A stretch of 64,000 bases of DNA from Cercospora beticola. Its lineage: Eukaryota; Ascomycota; Dothideomycetes; Mycosphaerellales; Mycosphaerellaceae. Position 1 is the stretch's first letter. Each line of letters begins with the position of its first letter. The notes under the pieces are model-generated. The model saw nothing but the letters and a program-made list of their open reading frames with translations, did no database searches and was not told the DNA's origin. The stretch spans positions 1,302,001-1,366,000 of the forward strand of contig NC_088938.1 of NCBI RefSeq assembly GCF_033473495.1, given 5' to 3'. The position numbers and the translations under genes are program-made. Positions 42,497 to 53,817 of this stretch are shown piece by piece.

Positions 42497-42598
42497 GGTT
42501 CTTTGGTCTAGTGGTATGATTGTCGCTTCGGGTAATTCCCGCAGAGTTTCTCTGCATCGAAATGTGACAGGTCCCGGGTTCGACTCCCGGAAGAACCC
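42497..42598 (+). tRNA. tRNA-Pro (anticodon CGG) with intron
   Basis: The acceptor stem GGTTCTT (42497-42503) pairs with AAGAACC (42591-42597), with discriminator C at 42598. The anticodon stem GTCGC pairs with GTGAC (one G-T pair) around the loop TTCGGG(T), giving anticodon CGG at 42529-42531... read as TT-CGG-G. A 30-base intron at 42533-42562 sits after position 37, the standard place. It contains the hairpin GCAGAG-TTT-CTCTGC. The T-arm CCGGG-TTCGACT-CCCGG is perfect. The mature length is 72 bases. Confidence 0.9.
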
Positions 42599-42614
42599 AG
42601 TATTACGGAGCACA

Positions 42615-42619
42615 TTTTT
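42615..42619 (+). terminator. RNA polymerase III terminator
   Basis: A run of five T lies 17 bases after the tRNA 3' end, as expected for Pol III termination. Confidence 0.7.
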
Positions 42620-43175
42620 GCAGACGGCATATCCTGCGGTGTCCTGGTTGAATGTGGATCGAGGGGCCAGTTAGGGATGATGGAGCATATTTGTTTTGCC
42701 CCGCCGAGGGCTGGGTACCACGCCATCACCGCTTCTGCAGCGGGAGACTTGACTTCGATCGCTGAAGTAACATGTAGAGATACTATCTACAGTATGATTC
42801 AGTCGTGCACTTCGAAAAGTAGACGTAATCATGCAGACTACGCATCAAGCCTGACCGTCTTCTTTGCTTTTGTGCGCTTTAGTACAAGCAAGCTTCCTCA
42901 TGTATGCGTTCTCGGAGTAATGCACCTCCAGGGAGCTGGAATGGGCCATTCATCGGAAGAGCTCAGGTAGCTAATGAAAACGCTTGAATAGCCATGATGA
43001 ACAGGTGCAGCTGCGATCTTGTCGCTGTGCTCGCGTTGGCAGTCTTCTGAGTTTGCATGAACGTTCGGTCTTGATCTCGAGGTTTCGCACTGCAGGACTT
43101 CACGACCCAAGTGCACCAGTCGGCCTTTTGCGGCCCCTGCTCGTGAATAGGCAGATGCCCGCGGACAAGGCCGCC
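42620..43175. other. Intergenic
   Basis: No gene seen. The right end adjoins the broken copy of the 26.4-kb gene. Confidence 0.5.
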
Positions 43176-43367
43176 CTACTTCTTATCCTTCTTCTCGTCT
43201 TTCCCCCTCTAATCGTAGATGTCCCTGTTCTCTAATCCTCCCGCGCCTATGCCTGCAGTTCCAAGCTTCTTCTCTATCCGGTCGTGTGCTTCGTGAATCA
43301 ATCCAATATGCCCTCTTAGCGTTCCCTCGATCTCGTCCGAACGGGCTGAGCACTTCATCGTATACTG
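43176..43367 (-). pseudogene. Partial copy of the small gene at 26426-26722, with an in-frame stop
   Basis: On the minus strand the sequence after a splice-acceptor-like TTATTTGCAG (exon from 43367) encodes the same residues as the C-terminal half of the 26.4-kb gene, from ARSDEIEGTL to the basic tail. About eleven differences are synonymous and none changes an amino acid. One turns a glutamine codon into TAG (43211-43209), and two codons near the end are missing. The final stop is at 43178-43176. No counterpart of the N-terminal half is found upstream. It could be the last exon of a paralog whose first exon is lost or unrecognised. Confidence 0.75.
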
Positions 43368-43498
43368 CTGCAAATAAACAAACCAAAGGGGTATCTGCCA
43401 TAGAAGCCATCATCTCTCGTCCAATGCATACACTCATAACCCATATCCTTCCCATCTACTACCCTTTCTAACGCCTCGCCATGCCTCGATGTAACCCA

Positions 43499-44707
43499 TC
43501 AAACGCCACTGTAAACGATCTCAAACGTCGCCTTCTCGCATCGATCGCAGACAGCGTTAGGAGGATAGAAGTTGCCGCTCTTGCTGTTCTGCATCACCGG
43601 TGCTGCAAACATAGTGTCATGTCGCTTGCGTACCACATTCAGCGCACAACCAGCGAGGTCTAACTCGCGATTCTTCGAGGCAGTCTCGCTGACAGCCTGA
43701 GCAACGGCGAACTCGTGACAAAGACAATATTGCTCCTCGGTGCACTTCTTCTTCTGCTTGCCGGTCTTCTCCGTTTTCACTTCAATGGTGGTCGAGCCTT
43801 CTGGTCCTCGCCGCATCGCGTACACGATATGAGCCATTGAAAGCGTTCTCGGAAGCGCATTGAACCGGAGTTCGACAGAGGTCAGGAAGCCTGCAACATC
43901 CGCTCGCGGCTTCCATGTCATAATGTTCGGCGGACTTAACATGCTAAGATCAGCGAACATGCTGCATGCATTTCGCTCAAAGATGAAGCGATTTGTTCCA
44001 TAGAAGATTGATAGAATCTCACGTCGCATCTGCTTGTTGGCACTCGCTGCGAGTGGCTCTTGCGGAAAGCGGCGGATAACGGTCTTGCGATGTGGAGTCA
44101 ATTTTTTGCAAGGCTGGATCCGGCGAAGCTGTGCTTCGACAGGATCCTTGCGCACAGCTAGCAAGTTCCAGACGGAGTTCCGTATTTCTGGAGGTAGGTT
44201 CAGTAGGCATAGTGGTGGCGACCGACGGACAAGTGCAGCACCGCCCTTTGCCGTGAAATTGCAGGTCACCTTCGTCTTCGGCGGTTTTGGGCGCAACCTC
44301 GGCGACGAGACTGCTTTGGCGGCTCCAACGGATTGCCCCTTTCTGGAGCGTGGCTTCGAGTGCACTTTAGCAATGACCTTGTGCAGCGAGAATGATCCAA
44401 ATCGTGGACCTGGCCACTGCGGGCATGTCGAAGGCAGACTGAAGCCAAATCGCCGAAACCCTCCCTCTTCGCCAAAGTTCAGCGTGCCGAAATGGTAGAC
44501 GAGATCATTCAGGCTCGCCAAATAGTCTTTCGGATGTGTCAGAGCAACCAGCTGGTCGACCGCCGAATGTAGGACATAGTCAAGCTCGTTAATTTCTTCT
44601 CGCTCAAAGTCCTTGATCGACACGACTTCCATCTTGAGGCGGTTCTTGCGAATGCGTGGCAGTTTGGAAGACAACCTCGTTTGGCGTCGGTGTCGAGTTG
44701 ATGTCAT
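43499..44707 (-). CDS. 2EXR/F-box-like domain protein
   Basis: This is an uninterrupted 402-residue frame from ATG 44707 to TGA 43499. It has a basic N-terminus, then a helical segment (DFEREEINELDYVLHSAVDQ). A 2EXR-type domain starts near residue 165 with LLNLPPEIRNSVWNLL and continues to ANKQMRREILSIFYGTNRFI. Such domains are abundant in filamentous ascomycetes and resemble F-box N-termini, but few have known roles. The C-terminus has CDRCEKATFEIVY, a possible metal-binding pair with earlier cysteines (EEQYCLCHEF). It is convergent in position with the tRNA and pseudogene region. Partner and function are unknown. Confidence 0.75.
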   Translation of the reverse strand: MTSTRHRRQTRLSSKLPRIRKNRLKMEVVSIKDFEREEINELDYVLHSAVDQLVALTHPKDYLASLNDLVYHFGTLNFGEEGGFRRFGFSLPSTCPQWPGPRFGSFSLHKVIAKVHSKPRSRKGQSVGAAKAVSSPRLRPKPPKTKVTCNFTAKGGAALVRRSPPLCLLNLPPEIRNSVWNLLAVRKDPVEAQLRRIQPCKKLTPHRKTVIRRFPQEPLAASANKQMRREILSIFYGTNRFIFERNACSMFADLSMLSPPNIMTWKPRADVAGFLTSVELRFNALPRTLSMAHIVYAMRRGPEGSTTIEVKTEKTGKQKKKCTEEQYCLCHEFAVAQAVSETASKNRELDLAGCALNVVRKRHDTMFAAPVMQNSKSGNFYPPNAVCDRCEKATFEIVYSGV

Positions 44708-45578
44708 CTGCTGGCACGTGCCAGTGGATTGACACCAAGGTGGCCGTCATGCGGGCAATCACCTCATTTCATGCCCTTCGGAGTGAGCAAACTCAGGACA
44801 ACGAGGGATCTAAAAGCGTGTTGTTGTGTGAAATCGGCGTGCGTGAGACGAAAGTGAAAGAGAGGTTCCAAAGAGAAAGCAACAGAGGTGGTGTAAGGCA
44901 GGCAGGCACGAGATGGTGTCTCGGCACTTCGGCTGCCTGCCGGTGCACGCGGTACAAACCCTATTCGTCTCCTTCACGTTCGCATCTCACTTCTGCCTTC
45001 ACGTCGCGTGCTTGTGGCTTCACCGGCGTGCACATGTCAAGACGAAAACAGTTAGGAATTGTGCCTTTGGCGTGCCGGAGCCTGAAAAACATGAATCGAC
45101 TTGAGCCAACTCAGTGCCAGCTCACGTCAAAGTGAAACCTCTCCTATCAAACGATTGCAAGATACGTGTTGATGGCTCAGTACTACGCTTCGTTATCCAT
45201 CTAGCTTCATTCTCGAGTGCCAATGGAAAGTCTCAGTAAGTAAAGATACATTAAAGGGGAAAGGGCCGAGAATCAGAACTGTGTACCAGACAAAACGTGA
45301 GACCATGCTCCAGCATCGACTACAGGCGAACGCAAGCGCACAAGTAGAAAGTACTACTAGCTTCATGGAAACCTTGACTGGAATTAGCGATGGAAGCACC
45401 TGGCGACGACGGGTCGTCGGTCTAATCTGCCTTCGCAGCCTTTCACAATCGGCGAACGCGACAAACAAAGCCGCAAGTGAGATACAAATGGGCACGATTG
45501 ATGCCGCCTGATTGACACGACATCTGCCCACTTGAGTTGACCTGGCACAGCAACATTGAGCACGACGACAACAACATC
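44708..45578. other. Divergent intergenic region
   Basis: This holds promoters of the two flanking 2EXR/F-box-like genes. No other gene seen. Confidence 0.5.
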
Positions 45579-46758
45579 ATGCGATACAATCGCTGCAGGA
45601 AAGACGAATTGGTCAAGTTCGCCACCGATCGCGAAGTCGTGGTCAACTCGAAAACGGAAAAAGGCCCAACCAAGAAGGACTACATTGCTGCCCTTGTCAA
45701 GGCAGATCAGGATGCGACATTCCCGTTTGAGAACCTTGCACCAGGTAACTCGGGACTTCGCCCAAGTATCAGCTGTATCACACTAACACACCCACCCAGA
45801 GCTTCGGAACATGGTCTACGCAGAGCTCCTGACATTGCAAGACTCATTTACCTGTTTTCCTCAGATCTTGCGCACTTCTCGCCAAATCAATCAGGAGGCG
45901 ACGGGTTTGCTCTACAGACTCAACTATGTTGATGTCGTGATCAAGGACTCCGGTGTGTGCGCACATGGCCATCGCTGTGGATCATTCACGCCGCATATGT
46001 TGAGACTACAGCCAGACACGCATTTCACGGCATTGAAATGGCCCGAGTTCCTTCGTCGAGCTCACCACTTGCGCGTGATCGTACCCGACGACATCTGGTC
46101 TCAGTTGTCAGTCGGCGGTGCGGATCAGCGGATCGGATGCATCGCCAATACGCTGTACTCCCTTTGTCGCATGCTACGGGAAGGCAACAGCGTGCGCCAT
46201 TTGCGCATCATGGCCCAGCCCGATGCGGCCAGCGCGATGGAGAGCATCCAAGCCATGTTCTATCCATTGCGAATGCTGGGAGGAATGACGCTGGAGATAG
46301 TCGACGGCTCTGGAACCTCGCTCGCCAACTTCTACACCGACCAAGATGCCGGCATCGCGATTACGAGCCCCGAAGCACACATACGGCTTCTTTACGATTG
46401 CTACTTGACAATGAGAGCGCTCTCCGACGGTCTAGCAGATCGCAAATTTCCCGGCTTTTATCCCTTAGAGCGAGCTGCCACAGCATTTCTCAATGCGGTG
46501 TCTGCTGCTGGACCGTGGTCGGAAAGCGATCGTGACAAGACACCGGCCTGGTTTCATGCTCTGCACACTGCTGTAGTGCAGGTGAGGACCACAATGGAAG
46601 CCCGACATCAACCCCGCACGCCAGTGCAGCACGAATTATTCTCACGAGTATATCGTCTGCTCGCCTTGGAAGTCGACAAGCCAGGTTATGGCCGCAACCC
46701 GCTAGTTGCACCGGCGCCTTGGCAAATCAAATCGAGCTCCTCTGGCGAGAGATCTTGA
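45579..46758 (+). CDS. SAP-like plus F-box/2EXR-like protein
   Basis: Two exons fit, 45579-45744 and 45800-46758, with a 55-base intron and a 374-residue product. The first exon (YNRCRKDELVKFATDREVVV...KKDYIAALVKADQD) looks like a SAP-type helix-extended-loop-helix. The second begins an F-box/2EXR-like segment that spans the intron (FPFENLAPELRNMVYAELL) and includes QILRTSRQINQEATGLLYR. The rest is helical. The splice joins codon GAG across the intron (ENLAP to ELRNM), which supports the model. This two-part layout is common in Dothideomycete multigene families. Function unknown. Confidence 0.75.
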
Positions 46759-46827
46759 TCTGAAGGAGGCGCCGGCTGCGAGTGATTGGTGTTCAGGACT
46801 GTGTAGATTGATCCGAACATCACACGA

Positions 46828-46853
46828 AGCGGCCAAGCTGAGCGGCCAAGCTG
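46828..46853. repeat. 13-bp direct tandem repeat
   Basis: AGCGGCCAAGCTG occurs twice in a row in the short gap between the F-box-like gene and the convergent HET gene. Confidence 0.8.
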
Positions 46854-46883
46854 AGCGCGTTCGATTCATCCATTCGCATCGAA

Positions 46884-48782
46884 TCAGCAATCTGTCAGCT
46901 CAACAAGAACAGCAGATCTGTTCTGGAAGAAGCCAGCAGAGGGAGCTTGCGGAGCATACCGTTCAGATGCTGCCGCCAAGTAGCGATCCTTTGTCCAGGG
47001 CTCAATCAGCTCATCGGGTGTCTTATTCCAAATCTGCATGCATATGTGCAGAGTCAAAAACTGTGTCCCCATCGCTTTTCGTGTCTCAAGTTTCGCCGTA
47101 AACCCAATCTGTCGTGACCAGGAGAAATTTCTTGAATCACCTGGCGCCATGATAAACCAGGAGTCAACGCCAGATACAATATGTAGAACTTCAAGTGCGG
47201 TGGTACCAGTCAACTCGAACACGCCTAGCTCGAGTGGCGCCCATGGCCGATTGTACCCTACCACGAAAGCGAGATCGGGCAGCCAGTCGCTCTTATATGT
47301 GATAATGCCACAATCACCTTGCGATACGAAAACATCTTCGCTCTGCAGCCATTTGTCCTGAGGAAAGTAGTCACCACGCTTCGGTAGAGGCAGATCCGTG
47401 TTACCGTCGAATCTGAGTCTGATCCTTGGTGCCGAGGAGGCAGCCTTGTTATTGTACCAGTCTCTCGGAAGTGCAGAAGCCGGTGGCACTTTGCTCACGC
47501 TTTCTCGGGAGATAGTAACAGCGTTCTTCACGTATCCTTGCTCCAACAGCAATTCTTCCGAGACGATACTCATGCGTGACAAATGCGTGGCAGAGCAAAC
47601 TTTGCTGGAGCTTGCAGGGATGGAGTTGCCACTGAAATGAAGCTTGCTGACGTGTGGGTAGTCGTTGTCGATCGCGATAGCACAGCACTCATAGATGTGC
47701 TCGACGAGGTAACCTTTATCGCCCTTCTGCCCTCGACGTCGCACCGTCAGCGCCAGAGGCCCTTCGCAATCTTTCCTGAAGGCGCAGTTGAGGATCGGGT
47801 GGTACGCCGAGGGCATCTTGCCGCACCTAAGAAGCGGTAGGCGAAGTCTGAGGCCCAGATTCGTAAGTCCATACGCTTCCACCCAACCGTCCACATCTTG
47901 ATAGTGTTGTACAACCTCATTGTTCAACGCATACTCAAAGTGAAGTGGGGAGGGTGCCAGGAGCTGACCTGCAAGATGCGTGTCGTCATGTATCATGTCT
48001 TCGCTAGATGTATACTCTCAAGCAAAGATGGAATGATCAGTCGATCGAAGGATACTCTCTTCTTGCAATCGTCGAAAGGCCAGACGCCCTTCTCCGTACA
48101 ATAACGGCATATTCACGCCAAAGATTCCAAGCAGGCAATATACTTCGTCCTCCAGTCGCGTAGTTCGGCGTTGGGAAGCCCAAGACATACGGGTAGCGAC
48201 ACTGAACTCAGAAGGGCTTGCCCGACGGCGGAGGACAGCGGTGCTGATGCCAGTCCTCTGAGCAATGGCCTCTGTCAGATCTTTGTCATCGCCTAAAATG
48301 CCGAGAGACATCCAGTGCGAGTTCAGAAATTCGAGGCGGGTCGGGGCCAATAGTTCTTGCAAAGTCCAACCTCGATTGAACCAAGTACTGCGACAGATTG
48401 CCGCTATCATGCTTTCACTTCCGGGCTGCTCGTCAACATCGGCAAGATACACCTTGCACACCTGTGCATTTTGATAGTAGCGAAACATCGAGTTGATGGC
48501 CTCCGACAGCTCTGTCGGATCCTGCTTGTTGATGCAGCAGGTGTCTGCCCATGCATATCGTTGATTGATTCGAAACACCTCAAAACGATTTGCCTCGTTG
48601 CAAAATGCTGTGATCTTTTGAATGCCCGGTGTATCGCCCTCGTGTTTGCCGGTAAGCCAGTCGTTCCATTCCGAAAATGTTACTTCCTTGCCTTGCCATG
48701 TGTGTGACAGGATGGCGTAGCTGGGACATTCTTGCTCTGCAAATTGCTCCAGCTCATATGTCTCGACATTGATCAGTCTCAT
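46884..48782 (-). pseudogene. HET-domain (heterokaryon incompatibility) gene with one in-frame TGA
   Basis: One minus-strand frame runs from ATG 48782 (MRLINVETYELEQF, the usual HET start) to a TGA just before 46884, 632 codons with a single stop at codon 255 (48020-48018). The first part has the HET domain signatures YAILSHTWQGKEVTF, YAWADTCCINKQDP, WFNRGWTLQELLAP and DEVYCLLGIFGVNMPLLYGEG. The stop falls directly after STDHSIFA, where HET proteins normally have tryptophan. The same frame then continues with LAGQLLAPSPLHFEYA, the expected next block. TGG to TGA is a single transition. HET proteins trigger cell death on non-self fusion. As written only a truncated HET domain would be made, unless the stop is read through or is a sequence error. 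Confidence 0.85.
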
Positions 48783-49522
48783 GTTTCGAAAACCCGATAT
48801 CTGCTCTTGGAATACAAGCAACAATTATTAGTGGAGCTACAGGTCAGCTTCAAAAAGAGGGAAACGGGCGACCACAGCTGAAATGTGGTGGCGTTGCCGC
48901 TAATGTCCAGCTGAATGATTCGAGCCACAATCTCCAGCGGCTGGAAGAAAACGTTTCGTGACGACTGATTTCAGCTCTGTCACAGCAAGTATTCACGAAT
49001 AGCAGCTATTGCTGAGCTCACCAAGCGTGTGAAGCGTCGTTGGCCATCATGGTACCAAACGAATGCGTGGTTCAGCTTGGAGAGCAATGGAGCAGCCACT
49101 CAATGTCAGTCATGTTGTTTCAATGAGCCCTTTCAACGCCCAAGTTCGATCCGGTGATGCCAAATGCATGAGTGTAGGAGGAGAAATGTGCAATGGTGAA
49201 TGGCAGGTGAAGCAGGCGCAGGCAGACAGGGGTCCGCGGACGGAGATTGCCGGCCACGAATTTGGGAGTTGGACTGGAGCTGCAGCAAACTTCAGCGAGC
49301 TGCAACAACAACCTCTCGACTCGCCCGAGTCCATCTCTTCGCGCACCAACACCGACAGCAGCTGGATGAGTGCCTATCTAGGTCTCGCCACACTCTCAGC
49401 ACGCTGATAACAGCGCTCCGCCCCCACCGATCTAACTCGTAGCCTCTCCTCGAATCGCCCGCGAAGTCCGCAGGATTGGCTAGTAAGAGCTCAGACAGCA
49501 CAACACACGTGGTCAGCACAGC
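48783..49522. other. Divergent intergenic region
   Basis: This holds promoters of the HET gene (minus) and the U2AF65 gene (plus). Short frames only. Confidence 0.5.
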
Positions 49523-51297
49523 ATGTCTGACCGTCGCATGCAGTCAGGACGTGACGATCGACGACGCGACCACCGACGTGATGAGGATCGCCGCGACAGT
49601 CGCCGCTCGCGCTCGCCACATCACCGCCGACGCGACGGACCAGAGATAGACAGCTACTCATCGAGCCGTGGTTATCGGGAGCGAGAGCGAGAAGAGCGCT
49701 ACAACGGCGGCGGAGGAGGAGGACGCGAGCGAGATGACAGAGACTGGAACAGAGATCGTGGATCTGCGCGCCGAGATGCCAGACGCGATGACGGCGGTGG
49801 CCGGCGCCGTGATGACCGCCGAGGAGGCGAACGCGAGGACTTGTTCGCTGACAGACGCGGAGGACGACGTGATGATCGCGACCACCGTGGAGGCCGAGGC
49901 CCCAGAGACGATGACAGGCGAGACCGTGGCCAGGATCGCGACGATATGAGACAGCTCGAGCGCCAGATGAAGCGCGAGAGTGCGTCTCCTCCACCCAAGA
50001 AGCCACGAGAGCCGACTCCGGACTTGACTGATGTTGTCAATATCCTCGAGCGCAAGCGTCGTTTGACGCAATGGGACATCAAGCCTTCCGGGTACGACAA
50101 TGTAACCGCAGAGCAGGCTAAGCTATCCGGCATGTTCCCACTTCCAGGCGCGCCTCGCCAACAGCCCATGGACCCAGCTAAATTACAGGCATTCATGAAC
50201 CAACCCGGTAATCAAGCAAGCAGCTCTGCGCTCAAGCCCTCCACAGCACGACAGTCCAAGCGTGTTCTGCTTTACAACATCCCAGCCTCTGCCACTGACG
50301 AAAGCATTGTTGACTTCTTCAACCTTCAGCTGAACGGACTCAACGTCACTCGAGGTGCAGATCCTTGCATTTCTGCTCAGACTGCGAAAGACAACAGTTA
50401 TTCGCTAGTTGAGTTCAAGACCCCAGAGGACGCCACTAATGCCATGGCTCTTGATGGTATTGTCATGGATCCGAACGCGATGGACACTAACGGAGATGCC
50501 AATGGCGCTTCCAAGGGCCTCCAAATCAAGCGACCCAAGGATTATATCGTGCCAAATGTCACCGACGATACGCAGCACGAGGCCGGGCTATTGTCTAACA
50601 TTGTGCCGGATACACAGAACAAGATCTCCATCACTAACCTGCCTGCCTTTTTGGGCGAAGAGCAGATCCAGGAACTGCTCATGTCTTTTGGTGAGCTCAA
50701 GAATTTCATCCTTGTCAAGGACCAGTCTTCGGGCGAAAGCAGAGGTATCGCTTTCTGCGAGTACAAGGACTCATCCGTCACCAAGACGGCCGTGGAGGCG
50801 CTCAATGGAATGGAACTCGGAGATGTCGCTATGCGTGTGAAGCTTGCCAGTATTGGCATTCAGCAAGTCAGCAGCGAAATGAGTGTCAACGCCATGAGCA
50901 TGATGGCCGGTGCGAAATCGAGCGAGTCGGACAACGGACGTGTGCTCGCCCTGATGAACATGATTACGCCCGAGGAACTGATGGATCCTGATGATGCAGA
51001 TGGTAAGAGTCTACTGACCTCCAGCACAGCCCCGCATCCACTAACGCAAATGCTACAGAAATTCTCGAAGATGTCAAGGAGGAGTGTGCCAAGTATGGCC
51101 CACTACTCGAGGTCAAGATGCCACGCCCTACTGGTGGTTCTCGCCAAAGCAACGGCGTTGGCAAGATCTATCTCAAGTACGAGGCTCCGGAGCACGCAGC
51201 AAAGGCTTTGGCTGCATTGGCAGGCCGCAAGTTCGCCGATCGCACGGTCGTCGTGACCTACTTCGGCGAAGAATACTTCGACGTCAACGCTTGGTAA
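49523..51297 (+). CDS. Splicing factor U2AF large subunit (U2AF65)
   Basis: Two exons fit, 49523-51002 and 51059-51297, with a 56-base intron and a 572-residue product. The first 140 residues are an Arg/Asp/Ser-rich RS-like region. A UBM-like stretch with TQWDIKPSGYDNV follows. RRM1 starts near residue 246 (RVLLYNIPASATDESIVDFF) and RRM2 near 366 (KISITNLPAFLGEEQIQELL). The C-terminal UHM runs from about 470 (RVLALMNMITPEELMD), crosses the intron and ends TYFGEEYFDVNAW. U2AF65 binds the polypyrimidine tract and helps recruit U2 snRNP to the branch point. The stop overlaps a donor-like GGTAAGT, so a further short exon is possible but not needed. Confidence 0.93.
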
Positions 51298-51854
51298 GTC
51301 CACACCCAATAGAGTCGCTTCTCTTTCAGTGTGAGCGGCAGCATGGCAAAGGCGTTGGGGTTGCGACGGGAGCGAGCAGGATATTTCGATGGTTGAGGCG
51401 GAAGCGAAAAGTTTCGAACATGGCCGTGAAAAGTAAATGCGTTCGCAAGATTGAGAAGTTGCTCTGTCGCGAGCAGAAGAACATTGAGACTGCTGTACCA
51501 TAGTGTGTGAGCGCTGCGGCGCGGAGAAGTGCACAAAGGATCAAAAGCGGTATGGCCGCCACATCGGATTACGCTCAAGTTGCGTTGCAACACATGCGAT
51601 TATCACGATGTTGAATGCAATGCACATGATATGCTGGTGCCTGACCTGAAACTTGCCGTGCCTGAACTATCTTTGTCTGCGCCCAAAAGCGGCGGCGTTG
51701 CAACTCAGCCACTCCTCGAACGTCGACACGATCGCCTGCGACAGATCGCTCCCTGATCGGCGCCGTAGCTCTCCACCAACATTTCCCACCTCACGTCCTC
51801 CTTGTGCCCTCTTCCTGTTTCGTACATTTACTCCTGCACACCCACATCGCAATC
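51298..51854. other. Intergenic
   Basis: This holds the 3' flank of U2AF65 and the CT-rich promoter/leader of SEC9. No gene seen. Confidence 0.5.
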
Positions 51855-53309
51855 ATGCCCTTCGGCTTAAGCAAAAAGGACAAGGAGAAGGACGGCGATC
51901 TCGAAGCCAAGAAGTCATCCCTCTTTGGCGGGCGCTCCAAGGGCAAATCGAGTTCGCCTGCTCCCGCTTCCAACAACCCCTACGCCGTCCCACCAGCTGG
52001 CAACGATCCGTATGCGAAGAGCGGCGGCAATCCATACGCCAACCAGAATAACAATGACCCATACGCGAAGAGCGTGAACTCGACACAGCCGCCGACAAGT
52101 TCGTTCGGCAACCTCAGTCTCAGCAGCGAGCAGAGTGCACCACCTGCTTACGGAAACAGCGGCAACGGACCTGCACCCAATCGCTACGACAAGAGTCCTG
52201 TGCCGCCTGGCGGATATGGAGGAGGCCCTCCGCAACAACGATTTGGAGGATCAGGCAACTCTTACGGACAAGTGGGAGGTTATGGCAGCGATCCATATGG
52301 CAATGGACAACCCGCACAATCGCGTTATGGGTCTGGTGGTTACGGTGGGCTAGGCCGGACCAGGAGCAATGAGACCATGGATACCCAGGCAGGCCGTGAC
52401 GCACTCTTCGGCGATGCTGCCAACAGAGCACAGAGCAGACCGGCGGACTCGACAGAGCCACAAGGCGGCGACAACAGCTACAACAACACAGGTGGATATG
52501 GCTCAAACGATATGCCTGACGGCTACGGGTCTGGACCTCCGCGTGAACTCACTGCGGAGGAACAAGAAGAGGAAGATGTCAACGCGACGAAACAACAGAT
52601 TCGATTCATCAAGCAGCAGGATGTGGCATCCACTCGTAATGCACGCCGCATTGCTGAGCAAGCGGAGCAGACAGGTCGCGAGACTCTTGCCAGATTGGGC
52701 GCACAAGGAGAGCGTATCCATAATACGGAACGCAACCTGGACATGGCTTCCAACCAGAATCGTCTTGCAGAGGAGAAGGCTCGTGAGCTCAAGACACTGA
52801 ACAGAAGCATGTTTGCAGTTCACGTTGCAAATCCGTTCACAGCCAAGAAGCGAGAAGAAGCAGCAAATGCCATTGCGCTGGAGAAGCATCAAGCGGAGAG
52901 ACGACAAGCCGATGCCACGCGGTCGGAGGCATACAGCACCCAGGCGAGACACCAGGCTCAGCAGCGAGATTTGAATGGCAACGTGGTCAGGACCAATAAC
53001 CAGAAGAGTCTTGCCGATCGTGCCAAATATCAGTTTGAGGCTGACAGCGAGGACGACGAGATGGAGAACGAGATCGAAGACAACTTGTGAGTAAAAGTCC
53101 TCTTTACACGCAAGAGAACTGCATGCTGACTTTTCAGGGACGCCATTCATCGCGGTGCTCGAACGCTTAACCAGCTGGGCCAGGCCATGGGCAACGAGAT
53201 TGACTCGCAGAACAAGCACATCGATCGTATCATTGGAAAGACGGATAAGGTGGACGACCAGATTGCTGTCAACAGAGCGCGTCTGGATCGCATCAGCAAG
53301 AAAGGATAG
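51855..53309 (+). CDS. SEC9: Sec9-type t-SNARE (SNAP-25 family)
   Basis: Two exons fit, 51855-53086 and 53138-53309, with a 51-base intron and a 467-residue product. The N-terminal half is low complexity, with repeated NPYA/DPYAK units and Gly/Tyr/Gln-rich stretches, as in fungal Sec9. The first Qb-SNARE helix runs from about residue 229 (ELTAEEQEEEDVNATKQQIR) with the zero-layer glutamine region. The second, Qc, is at the C-terminus (LGQAMGNEIDSQNKHIDRII...VNRARLDRISKKG). Sec9 pairs with Sso and Snc SNAREs to fuse exocytic vesicles at the plasma membrane. There is no transmembrane segment, as expected. The intron falls between the acidic linker (ENEIEDNL) and the second SNARE helix. Confidence 0.93.
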
Positions 53310-53817
53310 ATTGGCAGTAGTGTGTTGATCGTCAACTTGAGAGTAGCGGGCATTCCTATACCCCTTCAAGGCTGACAGTGGCACCACTTGAGGATAATAG
53401 ATAAAATTGAACTATTCAAGATGTCAAATAAGCACTTCCTGCTCAATGCACAATTTCTATGCTGCAGCATTCGAAAATGCACAAAATTGAATCTTCACAT
53501 TGGGAGGAGCGGAGTGCTGTCCGCACCCTTGCACCCCGCTGCTACGTCAGAGCAATGCATCACCAGTCAACTTGATGCGAATTGTGAGGCTGGACAACTC
53601 GACTTCACTTGAACATTCCTGCGTGCGCAGTGACAGCCTGCTCCGCGCACTCTTCTCGGAAGGCGCTGCGCAAAAAGCCGAAATCACTTCCGTGACTGTT
53701 TGCTCAACACTGCACCCGGCCACGCGACCAGCTTCCCGCGCGCTGGTAGCTGCTCGAATGCGACTCATATCGAGTCGACCCTCGATGAAGCTGTGAGACG
53801 ACTCCGCCTCGCTCACG
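53310..53817. other. Intergenic
   Basis: This holds the 3' flank of SEC9 and the promoter of the LanC-like gene. No gene seen. Confidence 0.5.

Noticed and set aside
48021..48075. A possible 52-base intron (GTATCC...TCTAG) that would remove the HET stop codon
   Set aside because: Its length is not a multiple of three, so it would shift the frame, and it would delete the conserved STDHSIFA segment.
37000..49500. Complete Starship element with defined ends
   Set aside because: I found no convincing terminal repeats or target duplication by eye, and the interval is smaller than known elements. Only the captain-like gene is supported.
49658..50196. Open minus-strand frames opposite the U2AF65 N-terminus
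   Set aside because: They arise from the Arg/Asp-rich repetitive codons of the real gene on the other strand.
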